Below, piece by piece: positions 10,160-21,050 of a stretch of DNA of 64,000 nucleotides. The stretch is from Owenia fusiformis (Eukaryota; Annelida; Polychaeta; Sabellida; Oweniidae). The notes under the pieces were generated by a model. That model saw only the letters and a program-made list of their open reading frames with translations, was not told where the DNA came from and searched no databases. Location of the stretch: assembly GCA_903813345.2 (NCBI GenBank), contig CAIIXF020000002.1:7399555-7463554 (forward strand), given 5' to 3'. The translations under genes and the position numbers were made by a program. The first letter of the stretch is position 1; every line of letters begins with the position of its first letter.

Positions 10160-12160
10160 TGTATAGATTGACACAAATTACGCTTTGCATTATGTGTCAC
10201 TCTCACTGTCGTATATTGGTCTGTTTTGCCAAAATAAATAAAATTGAATTGTGTTTAAACTGAAAAGAATGTCAAGACAGTCTCAAAAGAAATGCTTTAA
10301 TTCTTACAAACAAATATATTTAAATTATTCATAATCAAAATTCAGATATTGCATTGTTCCTAATCTTTTCTAATTGGTTATTGTTTGCATCATAAAAAGT
10401 TCAACGCGGTGATCGTATCGGAGAGATCTTACCTGGTTGGCAGACTACCTTCAATGGCGAAATAATGGCGAACGCGAGAATAATGTTTGGAACCTCCATC
10501 AGTGCCGCTGAAGCTTCTTGTGAACGAGACTTTTGAAATCGTTCGATTGTTCGAAGCTTAGCTGACACAATGTGACACTTATACATCGATGAACAGATAT
10601 CTATGTCTATGTCAATAATCTACAAAAGGCTAATGAGCCCATATAAACCAGATATATAATTTAACAGTGATTGAATTTGAATAGAATATAATTTAAAACC
10701 TTAACATTTAAAAATAGATCTATGATTTACAACTCATTTGAAAATTGAAAGGAACCTTCCTGGTTGGCCCCTGTACCCCCTAGGAAGTCCCTTTATGTTG
10801 AAATACCCTGGGGCGACTGTCAGGCTTCACACGTTGACATCACCCCTCTTTACCAGTAGTGCGGGCTTGTTGATTGTTGCCTTTTACGTTAAAATATAGA
10901 TCTATATTAAAAACACACCTATTTAATTGCAGTTATTGACATAGGCATAGTATGCTGATTTAAAGCTACTTAGACTGTCACAGTCTAAGATGTCACCGGG
11001 TAGGGTGTTCCATTTAACTATTGTCCTAGGGAAATAGCTAAAGGAAGAGGCTCGATAGAGAGAGCTTTTTAGATGAGTACAACTTTTTTATTTTTTACAC
11101 GATCATTATGGAATTTTCAGACAATATCGGAGGACAATATCGGAGGTGTGATGGATTTTTATATTCTAAAATATTATTGTTGAATTATGAAAAACGCATT
11201 TTGGCGAAGCGATGAAATTTCATCTTATATTTTGTACCGTTTTTCAGTGCGTAAATAGAATGACTTAACGTTTTTTAAGCAGCAAAATAACATATATCGT
11301 ACCCACATAATAAAGCAAAGTCTTATTTTCTGTAAAGAAAACGTGATTCGATCCATGAGAAGTATGTCTTAAAATTGATGAGAAAAATGGTTTCATTTTT
11401 TCAATATTTTTGAGCGATCTCTTTAGTTTACTTGTGTTAGATAGAGGTCGTCTCGCAAAACCATTATGTGCAATTTTCTCTTAAAATTGATTATTTTTGG
11501 AAATGATTCACTCGACGAAAATTAGATGTCGTTGCATGTCGTCTATGGATGGTCTATTTTTCTTGAGTAATTCCAAGGCCGAGAGAAATACCCCAAACGT
11601 ACCGCGTTCGTAATTTCAATGTTTTCTGCGTTCGGCCTTTTATTTTATCGTAAACTCTTCTATCATCAATGAAAAATAAGGGTGCGCGAACTTTGAATTT
11701 ATTCAGTGTGGGGGTTACCCTTCCCCCTTTTGACATGAAGGCCAGAGCTGAATATGACAGCACATGTTAGTGAATGATTGGTAAGTGAAAACAATCTATC
11801 TTTATAACGGAATATATCCCCTATAGTTAAGTGGATTTCTGGTCACGAAACGTTAAGAAATACTAGATATAGTAACAGTTCAAACAAAGCTTGTCCCCGT
11901 CTGTTTTGATTGTTTGACCGGGAAACCAATGGGGTCTTCTCATTTGCATAATCAAGTCACCTTATATCGCTCTATTAGAGCTGGGTAACTGGTAAGCAGA
12001 AAACACAATCGCCACTTCAAGTACATTTCACTGTTTTTTCTTGCGCTTTTTTCTTAGCTCTCATTTATGTATCATACGTTTAGTCAATCAATTTTGTAGC
12101 TAACGATTTGAACGGATTGCAATGAAATGACCTTTATGCGGTCTGGCTACGTACGGCCTG
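10160..12160. other. Spacer with no recognised gene
   Basis: About 2 kb without a credible gene. A relatively GC-rich patch at 10740-10870 (CCCTGTACCCCCTAGGAAGT, CCCTGGGGCGACTGTCAGGC) stands out from its surroundings but has no frame or known motif. Minus-strand open frames near 10401-10586 and 11554-11763 show no family motif. Confidence 0.45.
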
Positions 12161-12185
12161 TTGTATGTATGTATATATTTATTGC

Positions 12186-12199
12186 CCTTTATATAAAGG
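12186..12199. other. LINE 3'-terminal palindrome and tail
   Basis: CCTTTATATAAAGG is a perfect 14-bp palindrome. On the LINE strand it is followed by GCAATAAATATATACATACATACA, a short A/T-rich microsatellite tail. A stem-loop just inside a simple-repeat tail is the usual recognition structure for LINE reverse transcriptases, so this marks the likely 3' end of the element. Confidence 0.65.
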
Positions 12200-12274
12200 A
12201 GATACATGTATACAAATTATGTAAATGTTAAATTGAAAATAATCACTATTTACAAACAAACAATATTGCTGTTT

Positions 12275-12710
12275 TTGACTGACGACGACGCCTAGCTACC
12301 GCGTAGACGCACGCCGCCGACCAAAATTGGCCTAGCACCTAATTGTAACGCGATTATAAAAAATGACCATATTTTACAAACATTCATTGTTTTGTTGTTG
12401 TTTTTGTACAGAAGACGACGCCTAGCTACCGCGTAGACGCACGCCGTAGGCCTAGATAGACCTGTTACCTAACACTCTTGATATTAATAAAAAATGACAT
12501 TATGGATCTGCATTTTCTATAAAATTAAAAGGAAGACATACATGCATCTGAACGGCTGCAATTTGTTGTTGTTGTTTTTTTGTACTGACGACGACGCCTA
12601 GCTACCGCGTAGACGCACGCCGTAGGCCTAGATAGACCTGTTACCTAACACTCTTGAGATTAATAAATAATGACATTATGGATCTACATTTTCTATAAAG
12701 ATAAAAAGGA
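12275..12710. repeat. LINE 3' UTR tandem repeats
   Basis: The GC-rich segment GACGACGCCTAGCTACCGCG followed by TAGACGCACGCCG occurs at 12284, 12414 and 12590. The second and third copies are followed by the same ATTAATAAAwAATGACATTA-type stretch, giving a direct duplication with a 176-bp step. The first-to-second step is 130 bp. Its high GC contrasts with the flanks. The block lies between the ORF2 stop and the element's 3' tail, so it belongs to the 3' UTR. Confidence 0.85.
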
Positions 12711-13137
12711 AGACATAGCGTATCATCATACCTTCCCCAAGGTCGGTACTGCAGTACTGTATGAAAGTATGATATGCTTTCAACATCTTGTAAGCTAGTA
12801 AAAGAAATATACAATTTTTGTAAATTGAAGAAAGGTGGTGTTGCCCTATGGTGCAATTCTAAATTAGTATGTATAGTAAGTGTACATAAATATAAATACA
12901 AATATGCGAGTAAAACTAAAATAGCTGCTTAAGAGATATAATCGTTTGTTGCAAATACGTCAGGCTGCCGCGTTGACGTTGCAACTACCAATCAAGAAAA
13001 AACAAACATAAAGCATTGCTTATTATTGTACCTTCCTCAAAGTCGGTACACTCAGAATAAATACATATTGCATATTACCCCCTGGTCGGCCCATGTTCCT
13101 CCCTTGAGGGCCACCCTTTCACGCTGATAAAGTTACA

Positions 13138-15248
13138 TTAAGTTTGTAAACTTGTCAAGTACCGTTGACGACACAAATATTGTTGCATAACTATATATGC
13201 CATATCTTTTAAAAATACAAGTAGTTGTTCGTTTGTAAAGTGCAACTCTTCAATTCCTATGCCAAGAATGTTTTTAATGTTCATTTGGACACCCCATTCA
13301 CAGCAATGATTACTAAGTTGTTCTCTATAAATAATATATAAATTTGCTGGGCATTTAAGTAAGAAATGATCTACGTCTTCTTTTTCATAAGTGCTGCACA
13401 TTGAGCATATAACTGATTTATCTTCGGAACCTCTATATTTTGATCTAAGCGCATGTTCATCTGCTAGCAGTTTCACCATTATTTTACAACTACTTAAAGC
13501 AAAAGGGAACAGTCTTGCAACTCTCCACCATATAATTGGCCTCAGAATTTCAAAGTTACCCATTCTAAAATAGTTTAGGCCCTTGTACATTAGCGATTGG
13601 AAAAATGTCCTTTGCATCTGAACGGCTGCGATTTGTCTATACACAATATTCTTCCACCTATTTTTGGGGATGAACATTTTACAGTCTACCATATTTAGAA
13701 CATGGTTATATAAATCGTACCTTTTTGATGTCAGTAACATGCATTTTATTGGAGAGAAGGTATTACATTCATTGTTAACATGCAGCATTTTTACAAATCT
13801 CATTGTGAAAAGACATTTATATATATTTGCGCTTGGGAGTTGCAATAAACTCCAGAGAAACATCATTCTTAAAAAGTCAATATAAAATTCAACGTCCATA
13901 AGGCCCAGGGGCAAAGTTGAAATGGGAATACTAGCTGAGGGAGGCAGAGATTGAATTCTCCGTCCTATTTCTCGTTGTGTCTTTTCTAGAACAACTATAT
14001 CATTCTGTTGATAGTTGATAATATGGGCACCGTATGTCATTGTAGGTATGGAGTACGTTTTGTATATTTGACATGCAGATGTTGGGATTAGGCCTCCGCA
14101 GCCACTACCTATACCGAGCAGAGCATTGTACTGCGATTTGCCCTTCTTACATTTATCCTGTACATAATCAGAAATATCATTATTTGTTGAAATTGGGATT
14201 CCGACATGCTTCACATAGTCAGATTTTGCAATTGATTTACCTCCGATATTAAGTTTCTGAGTTGCACCTAGCTCGATTTTACTATTAAAAACGAGAAACG
14301 AACACTTATCGGGATGAACTTCATATCTCCACTGATTACTATGAGCATGGAGTAGATCAAGTAGCACTTGCATGTTTTCAAAGGAATTCGACAAGATGCA
14401 CATGTCATCGGCATATGAAGGACTAACGCAACTTAACGAACCTATGGTTGATCCCTTGTTTAGCTTAATCATGGAGTCAATTATATCTGCCATATAAAGT
14501 TGGTAAAATAGCATGGACAGGACACCGCCTTGATGGACACCCTGTAATATTGGAAATAAGTCAGAGCATTTTCCGCCTACTAAAACCGAGCAACTATACC
14601 GCTTATATAGCATATACAAAATTTTCCATATCTTACCGTCAATACCACATTTGTGAAGTTTAAAAAGTAGGCCATCTATCCATACAGAATCGAAAGCTTT
14701 TCGGATATCTGTTACTGTTAAAACTACCATTTTACCTTGTTCTACATTTTCAGAAATAGTTTCTTGTACAAGTAATGATGTATGGATTGATGAACATTTC
14801 TCGACAGCTGCCCCTTGTAATTTAGGGATAGCATTTAGAACGGGTGCTTTTACATGAGTTAAAATAATGTTGTCAAATAATTTACGAAGCATTGTCATGA
14901 GCGTAATACCTCTTGAGTTGTCTTTTACAAGTGGATCTTTGCCGTTTTTAACAAGAGGGATCATTGTGCCGATACAGAAGTTACATGGAATGTAGACTGA
15001 CTGAAGTATAATATTGTAGATGATTGAAATTGTTTGGACCATGGAATCCCCGCCATATTTTAGATGTTCTGCGCTGATCTGATCATAACCACATGCACGC
15101 TTTGAGTGGAGAGCTTTTATTGCACTATGAACCATCTCAGGAGTAATTTTAAAAATAGTGCTATCATTGGATATACTGTTAAAAATTGTTTGGACCTTGT
15201 TTTCAATTTCGTATTTAAAATGACTATCAAACGTCGGTTTGTTTAAAG
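13138..15248 (-). pseudogene. LINE ORF2, reverse transcriptase half
   Basis: This is the C-terminal part of the retrotransposon polyprotein that copies element RNA into DNA at the nicked target. In the open frame running to 15297, the element-derived part begins at about residue 18 (SLNKPTFDSHF). RT blocks follow in order: GYDQISAEHLKYGG, RGITLMTMLRKLFDN, QGAAVEKCSSIHTS, the first catalytic aspartate in DIRKAFDSV (Asp203), QGVHQGGVLSMLFYQLYMAD, and the catalytic YADD at residues 295-298. Near the end C631-x2-C634-x9-H644-x4-C649 forms the CCHC typical of these LINEs. The frame has no stop for over 700 residues. It is cut from the endonuclease half by the insertion at 15249-16643, so the intact polyprotein cannot be made from this copy. 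The usual QGGxLSP is QGGVLSM here, a mild deviation. The initial methionine of the open frame lies in the insertion and is not the native start. Confidence 0.9.
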
Positions 15249-16643
15249 ATCTAATAGCAAAGGTTTTGCAAAAATAAATCAATGTAGTATAAAACAAATG
15301 TATGTATTAAGAAGAAATAAATATATAATGAAAAAAATAGATATGTGTTTGTAATATTGGTATAAACTTAAGATTAAAAAGTGTCACTATCTCTTTCATT
15401 TTTCAACAAATATAGGCTCACGTGACATGTGACGCGGGGCAGTCAATTTTGATCTATCGTAGACCATATCAGTATCAAATTACTGATATTTCAACCTCGT
15501 CTTGCGAGGCCATTTTGATTTGAAACATCTTGAATTTGGTGTCAAAATGAAGCTGGTCACGCCCACTTTCAGAGTTATCAATGAATCATTTACTACGACT
15601 ACTATATTCATTTAGGAGGCGTGTAAAGTTAACCAATCAGAAAGACAATTGTTCCATATATGGCAGTTCATTAACATATTCAGTGTTTACTACTGCTTTT
15701 CACGTCATGACAACACGAGTAGTAACCAATCAAGATGCCGTATTTTATCACGTGAGTTCAGAGTGACACGCACGCGACATGTTGTCTGGGGTGATCGCGA
15801 TGTTGAACAATTTCTTCTCGGAATTTATCCAGAGAAATCAGCGATTTTAAATTAAGGTAGGATCTGCCATTTTTTCCTGTACAAGTTATAACTTATCTCT
15901 ATCGAATCCTAAAGTTTTGGAAGAAGATATGAAGCGTAGGATTAAAAACGAAGCGATTAATTTGACGATCTGATTTTGCAATTTGCAATGGCCAATTTAC
16001 TGCAAGTCCAGTGCATGTATTTGACAAGAGATAGCGCCAAGTCTGGTATCTAAATGCTTGTTAAGCCACTCAAAAACAAGATCCATATCTTCTAAATTTG
16101 ATAACTTTGCAGAAAACCTGTTTTCATAATCTGTTTTCCGCGTCTAGATTCAAACTGAGTATGATAATAGGATCGCTGGAATCTTCAGTCAATGGCAACG
16201 GGTCTTCATTCCAGAACTCACATTTTTAGTTGATTCTCCGTCATAGTTCTTGTTTAAAGTCCCCATATCTGCTCTCTTACTGCCATACTTGCACACATTT
16301 CCCCTCCTTAAATTGTCTTCATTCAAATTACACCCTCTCGCCGATTTATATAGTCATTTCCCAGAACCCGGGAATCAGAATCGCTGATGTTTGCCATATT
16401 GAACATATTAGGGATATGTACTGTAATATCTGTACATTGACTGCTACGCGTAATGGTCACGTGACTAGCGCGATACAGGAAAAATGGGGAATTTCGAAAC
16501 AACAATTTTTGGGCACTTTTATTGCAAATTTCAGGTATTTATAAAGTGTTTGTGGTATAAAATATAATCCACAGACATAAATGAACATCCAAACTACATA
16601 TTTCATTAAGTTTTGGAGCCTTTTTTGCTCTTAAATCAACATC
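15249..16643. mobile_element. 1.4-kb insertion splitting LINE ORF2, TTTAAAG direct repeats
   Basis: TTTAAAG occurs at 15242-15248 and again at 16644-16650. Taking one copy plus the segment between them out leaves the LINE frame continuous: the endonuclease frame reads ATPL up to the repeat and the RT frame resumes NKPTFD after it, in the same phase. That makes the repeat a likely 7-bp target-site duplication. The inserted DNA has no long open frame. Its ends show weak inverted similarity (TCTAATAGCAA against TTTAAGAGCAA). It contains TCACGTGACATGTGACGCG and several ACCAATCA motifs. I cannot name its family. Confidence 0.75.
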
Positions 16644-18127
16644 TTTAAAGGGGTTGCTAGTTTTTCGAAATGGCACCTCCACTGTTCTCTGATTTCATTA
16701 GCATCTGTAATTAAATGGCCGTCGTCGGCAAGTACTGGATTAACAGATTTCTTTGATGATCTTCTATGTTTATTGACCAGATACCAGTAAAAGCGTTGAT
16801 CTGATTGTTCTGATGTATACAATTTTTCTAATTCCTCTCTTTCATACTCAAGTTGTGCAGCTTGATAGGTTTTTGAAAAAAATTTCTTTGACTCTTTATA
16901 TTGTTTTCTAACATCATTTGAAGGGTCACGTGATCTACCCTGAGACACCCATTTATGCCACTTTGCCTTTTTATCTTTAGCTAATGACGTCAAAGTGGAG
17001 TTCCAAAAGGGCTTAACATATTTCAAGAATTTCCTCTTTGGTATATGAGCATTTGATGATAAAATTAAACTCTCTACTATTCTATTGATGAAATGATCAA
17101 TTTCTGCTGCGTTTAGTGTCCGACTGGACAAGATAGAACGCAGTTCAAGTAAAATATCGTTACATTTCAATGTAACCGAATTAGTGTACGAGTCCTTTAT
17201 TTCATTACAGTTGAGTTTGTTCCAAGCAAATCCTTTTGGGGCTTCAATATCTGGGCAACGTTCTATTTGAGCATTTAAATTTAATATAGTTTGAATTGGA
17301 AGATGATCTGATGTATTGTCAGGCTCATCTTCCAGGACTGTACACGATAAAACACATTCACGTAAAGTGTAAGAAAAAATGACATGATCAATATAGCTAA
17401 CATGAAGAGCATTGTTTCGAGTCATTTCAAATGTATGTCTTGGACCACATGCTAAGTCTGTCATATCAATTGCAGTTAAAAGATTTCGTTGCATAAAATC
17501 ATACAATTTGATACCATTAGATGAGGGATTACCATGACCCCTACAACCCGTAAGCGTACCCAAATTACTGTTTACATCGCCAAGAATTATAACACTGCCA
17601 TCCATGCTAGCCTTTTGCACAAAGTGTTCGAGTGAGAATAAAACATCGTCGTACATGTCAATTTCACAATTTTGTTGAGGTAAGTAAACAGAAAATATAT
17701 AAATAGGCGCAGTTTGCACTATTGATACCTTTAGACAAACGATTCTGTCTGTTGACATATTTTTAACAGGAATAACATAATTGCTCAACGAATCACGCCA
17801 GAAAATAGCAACACCACCATTTCCCCATATTTTACCACAGTTAAAATCGTTTAGATTCTTGCTACTTGTGCTGTAACACCGAAAGTCCGAGTGCACGGAG
17901 TCAAGCTTGAATCTGTTACAGGGATAGAGTTTGTGCTCTGAGAGAGCCAAGATATCGCATTGTGACAATAAATGTTGAATATATGGAGTAGATACATTGA
18001 AACCTCGGCAATTCCATTGTGCTAGTCTTAACTCACTATTACCTTGATTGTTAAAAACTATGGTCTGTTTATTGAATAAAGCAGAAAATAAAATGAGAAA
18101 CAGCAAGTGTTTTAGATTTTCACACAT
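16644..18127 (-). pseudogene. LINE ORF2, endonuclease half
   Basis: This part carries the apurinic/apyrimidinic-like endonuclease that nicks the target. From the ATG at 18127 the protein starts MCENLKHLLFLILF. The nuclease motifs follow in order: LAQWNCRGFN (metal-site Asn), ILALSEHKLYP (Glu), GGVAIFWRDS, SVYLPQ, VIILGDVNSN (Asp and Asn), GPRHTFEM, SYIDHVIFS, and NTSDHLPIQT (catalytic Asp-His). All key residues are present. A linker then reaches WRCHFEKLATPL where the insertion begins; three further codons read into foreign DNA and stop at about 16631. The start codon lies one base after the ORF1 stop (TAA T ATG on the minus strand), suggesting coupled stop-and-restart translation. An upstream in-frame ATG at 18274 lies inside ORF1 and is less likely. 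Confidence 0.9.
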
Positions 18128-18128
18128 A

Positions 18129-19421
18129 TTAAACAGCCTGTTGTCGATCAGTTTCGTCAAACGCGAAGCAGTCTGATGCATAGTCATCATCAGTTTTGTA
18201 TGGATCGTATTGTGCATGATAGCCACGCGCATTAGAATAGGTGTGCCCTGTGAAGACAGGAATTGCATTAGCACGTTGGTAAGTAGAATTTTTATTATTA
18301 TATCTTGTTCGTTTTTCCCATCTTCGGCAAACTATAGCGGCGTCTGGCCAGAAATTTTCGTCAAGTATTAGGGTTACTTGATCATTGGGAATATAAATTT
18401 TGCATCCAACCTTATCATCGCAAACTCGGTTATGTACGATGTCTGCTTTCATGACACGTATGCCTCTTTGTTTAACATACGCAACTATCGTGGAACGGAG
18501 GTCCTCATCGCTAACGTTCCCATCTTTACGAATGTTGCTGACGTAGACGAAAGCACCTTCGACTTCTTGGATCCCCTTTAAGGTAACCATCTTCCGGCGT
18601 TGTTGCGAAGGGTTATATTTACCGTGGGCTTGAAGTCGAGGCTCTTTAGGTTGAGTTGGTGGAGGGGAATGGCGACCTTTAGGGCCAGCAATGGACCAAT
18701 CATCTATGTTTTCACTTACTACGCTAGAATAAGTGACAGGTTTCGATACATTAGGCACTGGTTGCACCGACTTTGCAGACGGCGGTTGCGAGGCGATTTT
18801 CAAAGATGGCGGTATAGCGACAGACTCGCATGGCTCAGTAGGCTTACGTAGTGAGTTTTGCTTATTAGCGAGGTCGCTTATAGGCAAAGTATTGTTATTC
18901 AGGTGTGAATCAGTTATTGGCGTGTTAGTCGAATTATTGGTCCTATTATTGGCCGGCTTAGAATTTAGCGTGGATGAAGTTTGCGTTGGTACAGTTACAG
19001 TAGCGCTTATATGTGTACGTTTAGAAAAGTCACACTGACCTGCTTGTAGCAACCTTTGTACCTGTTGCTGAAGCTCTGCAATATCCTTCTGCATCTTTGA
19101 TATCTGCTCATCCTTCGAGTCTCCCATACGTTCCAATTCACTTACCCGCTGGCTAAGACAAACAACCCGTGTGTCGATCTCAATTGAGCGCGTCGACTGA
19201 TCTGTGATTGTATCAGCTTCAGAAGAACCCAGATTCGGTAGAAAACTTGTCGCAGAGATCGTCTGACGTGGGAAAGTGTCCGAAATGTTCGAACCATACA
19301 TATATAGATCACAAATGTCATTCAAAAACGAGACATCCTTATTCGCTCCCTTCCGTGCTTTTAGTGTCAAAATCGGAATTTCGTTTTGCTTTCGTCCAGC
19401 AATGGGGCCGAATTTGTCCAA
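18129..19421 (-). CDS. LINE ORF1, RNA-binding/chaperone-type protein
   Basis: ORF1 proteins coat LINE RNA as multimers and act as nucleic-acid chaperones. The frame is open from beyond 19421 to the stop at 18131-18129. Counting from 19421: residues 1-65 are a basic/aromatic head (KARKGANKDVSFLND); about 80-127 form a heptad-rich coiled coil (VSELERMGDSKDEQISKM); 130-270 is a Ser/Thr/Asn/Pro-rich linker; about 285-395 is a conserved-looking globular domain (FVYVSNIRKDGNVSDEDLRS, GCKIYIPNDQV, WPDAAIVCRRWEKRTR). No CCHC knuckle is visible. Codon 19421 is TTG, and I find no ATG in the open frame up to the stop at 19517-19515, so either the start codon has mutated, a non-ATG start is used, or translation begins at Met41. 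The stop sits one base before the ORF2 ATG. Confidence 0.85.
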   Translation of the reverse strand: MDKFGPIAGRKQNEIPILTLKARKGANKDVSFLNDICDLYMYGSNISDTFPRQTISATSFLPNLGSSEADTITDQSTRSIEIDTRVVCLSQRVSELERMGDSKDEQISKMQKDIAELQQQVQRLLQAGQCDFSKRTHISATVTVPTQTSSTLNSKPANNRTNNSTNTPITDSHLNNNTLPISDLANKQNSLRKPTEPCESVAIPPSLKIASQPPSAKSVQPVPNVSKPVTYSSVVSENIDDWSIAGPKGRHSPPPTQPKEPRLQAHGKYNPSQQRRKMVTLKGIQEVEGAFVYVSNIRKDGNVSDEDLRSTIVAYVKQRGIRVMKADIVHNRVCDDKVGCKIYIPNDQVTLILDENFWPDAAIVCRRWEKRTRYNNKNSTYQRANAIPVFTGHTYSNARGYHAQYDPYKTDDDYASDCFAFDETDRQQAV

Positions 19422-19820
19422 GTAAATGTTAATAGTCTTTCTTTCGCATATCCAAAATACAGAATGTTGATTTCTACGGGGACCGCAGAAATTAACAAAT
19501 ATTGTAACTCCGAGTTATAAAATCTACGGCTTCCCTTCACTGATATAATTGATCTGCGGTGTACTTACGGCCGCTGTGCGACAAATGTGACTGGGGAGTA
19601 AATTGATCTGCGGTTGACGTAGTCGCCTTTCAAGTTAAGTATTGAGATTTCTATTCTAACCTTCACTTAAGAAACATAACATTAACTAGGATGTGGCTCT
19701 GCGGCTGCTGCAGAAAAACCGAGTGTATTATTTACATACAATAATGTTATCGTATATACATGCTGGTTGCCAAAATGTGGCTCTGCGGCTGCGTCGCCGC
19801 TGGACAATATACAAAAATGT
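19422..19820 (-). other. LINE 5' leader region with short repeats
   Basis: Upstream of ORF1 on the element strand are pairs of direct repeats (plus-strand forms): ATTGATCTGCGGT near 19548 and 19602, and ATGTGGCTCTGCGGCTGC near 19691 and 19775. GC content is above that of the flanks. Internal promoters of LINEs usually lie in such leaders, but I see no defined promoter element. Where the element ends and host DNA begins is uncertain. Confidence 0.5.
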
Positions 19821-21048
19821 TTATAATGGACAATTGATAAGCTTTCTCGATAATGTAGTTATAACAAATCTCATTTCAAAATTAAAAACTTTCCGACCAT
19901 CGTAAAACCTTTTCTATCTTTAGCATCACAAACGCATTAATGCCCATTATTATTCTGTTGAGAACATGATGCTAAAAATCTTTGAAATCCTCAACAATTG
20001 ACTAAGGTTATAAGGAAAAAGGTTTGTCCGAAAATTTTTCATAAACATTTTAAGGTGCCATGGAAGTTAACAGGAAATGACAAAACAGGAAGTGACAAAG
20101 CCATGCTGGATTTTGAAATTTTTTTGAAGCAAGATATCAGAGTTCTGTTTAGACCTCTAGTCAGTTTTACTAGTTCCACATATCATTTACATGACTGGGA
20201 ACGCAATGGAAATGGTCAGAATGACCATAAACATGATGAAATAACCTTTTCAGCCCTCTGAAAATGTGCCTGAAAAACAGCTAAGAGTAGGTGCTCAGGA
20301 AAGGTCACTGAACAGAATCTTTCGGTTTTTTCAGAAAACGTGTCCAACATATTGCTCTTAATGATACAATCTTTGAAATTTAAAAAATTGTCTGAAACAA
20401 TAATGGCTGTAGTAAAAAGGTAAATCGATCGATTTTCAATTCAGTTTTTTTTCTTTTTTTTCTTTTTCTAAGAATGATATCAAATTTTTTTAAATTGTAT
20501 CATTTTAAGATATATATTGGGCAGATTTTCTGAAAAAGTCACTGATACATACACCGTTCACTCAGTAATACTGCATTTACAATTCCGTTCTATTTTCATA
20601 ACGTTAAACGACCAAATATAAATCATTTTCTTGCCAATTCGTACTACGTGACTCAAACGCAATAAAATACATTTCTTGTATAGTGATAAGACCTGATACA
20701 TTTCAATTTATTTTAGTATTCCCACGATTTGTTATGGGGTAATGACCATAGATGAATTTTATTTGTAATTATGATGGCTTGTTTTTAGTCGAGTTACAGC
20801 ACTAGTACTTCCATTGACTGACTTGTTTAAACTAACACTTCTCCCTACAATGTAAAACAGTTTTTAGTGCATGTAGGCATACACCCATTGCAAGCAGAAA
20901 CACCGCACTTCAATTTGTACAGCAGTAGGGGTCGAGCACATGTTGTAAAAGCTGCATACCGAATTTTCCCTCAAATATTTGTAAAAGTTGTTTCAATTTA
21001 AAGGCTGGATTTGAGATAAGGTATAAGCCTTGTGAGACGTGACCTATA
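19821..21048. other. AT-rich spacer
   Basis: Nothing recognisable apart from a poly-T/TTTC run near 20447-20468. The open frame at 19998-20261 has no family motif. Confidence 0.45.
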
Positions 21049-21050
21049 TA

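Larger units (their letters stand above)
12162..19640 (-). mobile_element. Near full-length two-ORF LINE, disrupted by an insertion
   Basis: On the minus strand the order is 5' leader, ORF1, ORF2 endonuclease, an intruding 1.4-kb segment, ORF2 reverse transcriptase, 3' UTR with repeats, then a tail of the form hairpin plus GCAATAAATATATACATACA. The 3' end is taken at about 12162 from the tail; the 5' end is uncertain. ORF1 and both halves of ORF2 are free of stops, so the copy is young apart from the insertion. An AP-type endonuclease, an RT with YADD and a C-terminal CCHC place it among the endonuclease-bearing LINE clades (jockey/CR1/I-like breadth). I cannot assign the clade from sequence reading alone. 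Confidence 0.9.

Noticed and set aside
18128-18274. ORF2 start at the ATG at 18274
   Set aside because: It lies inside ORF1, and the ATG one base after the ORF1 stop gives a more natural protein start.
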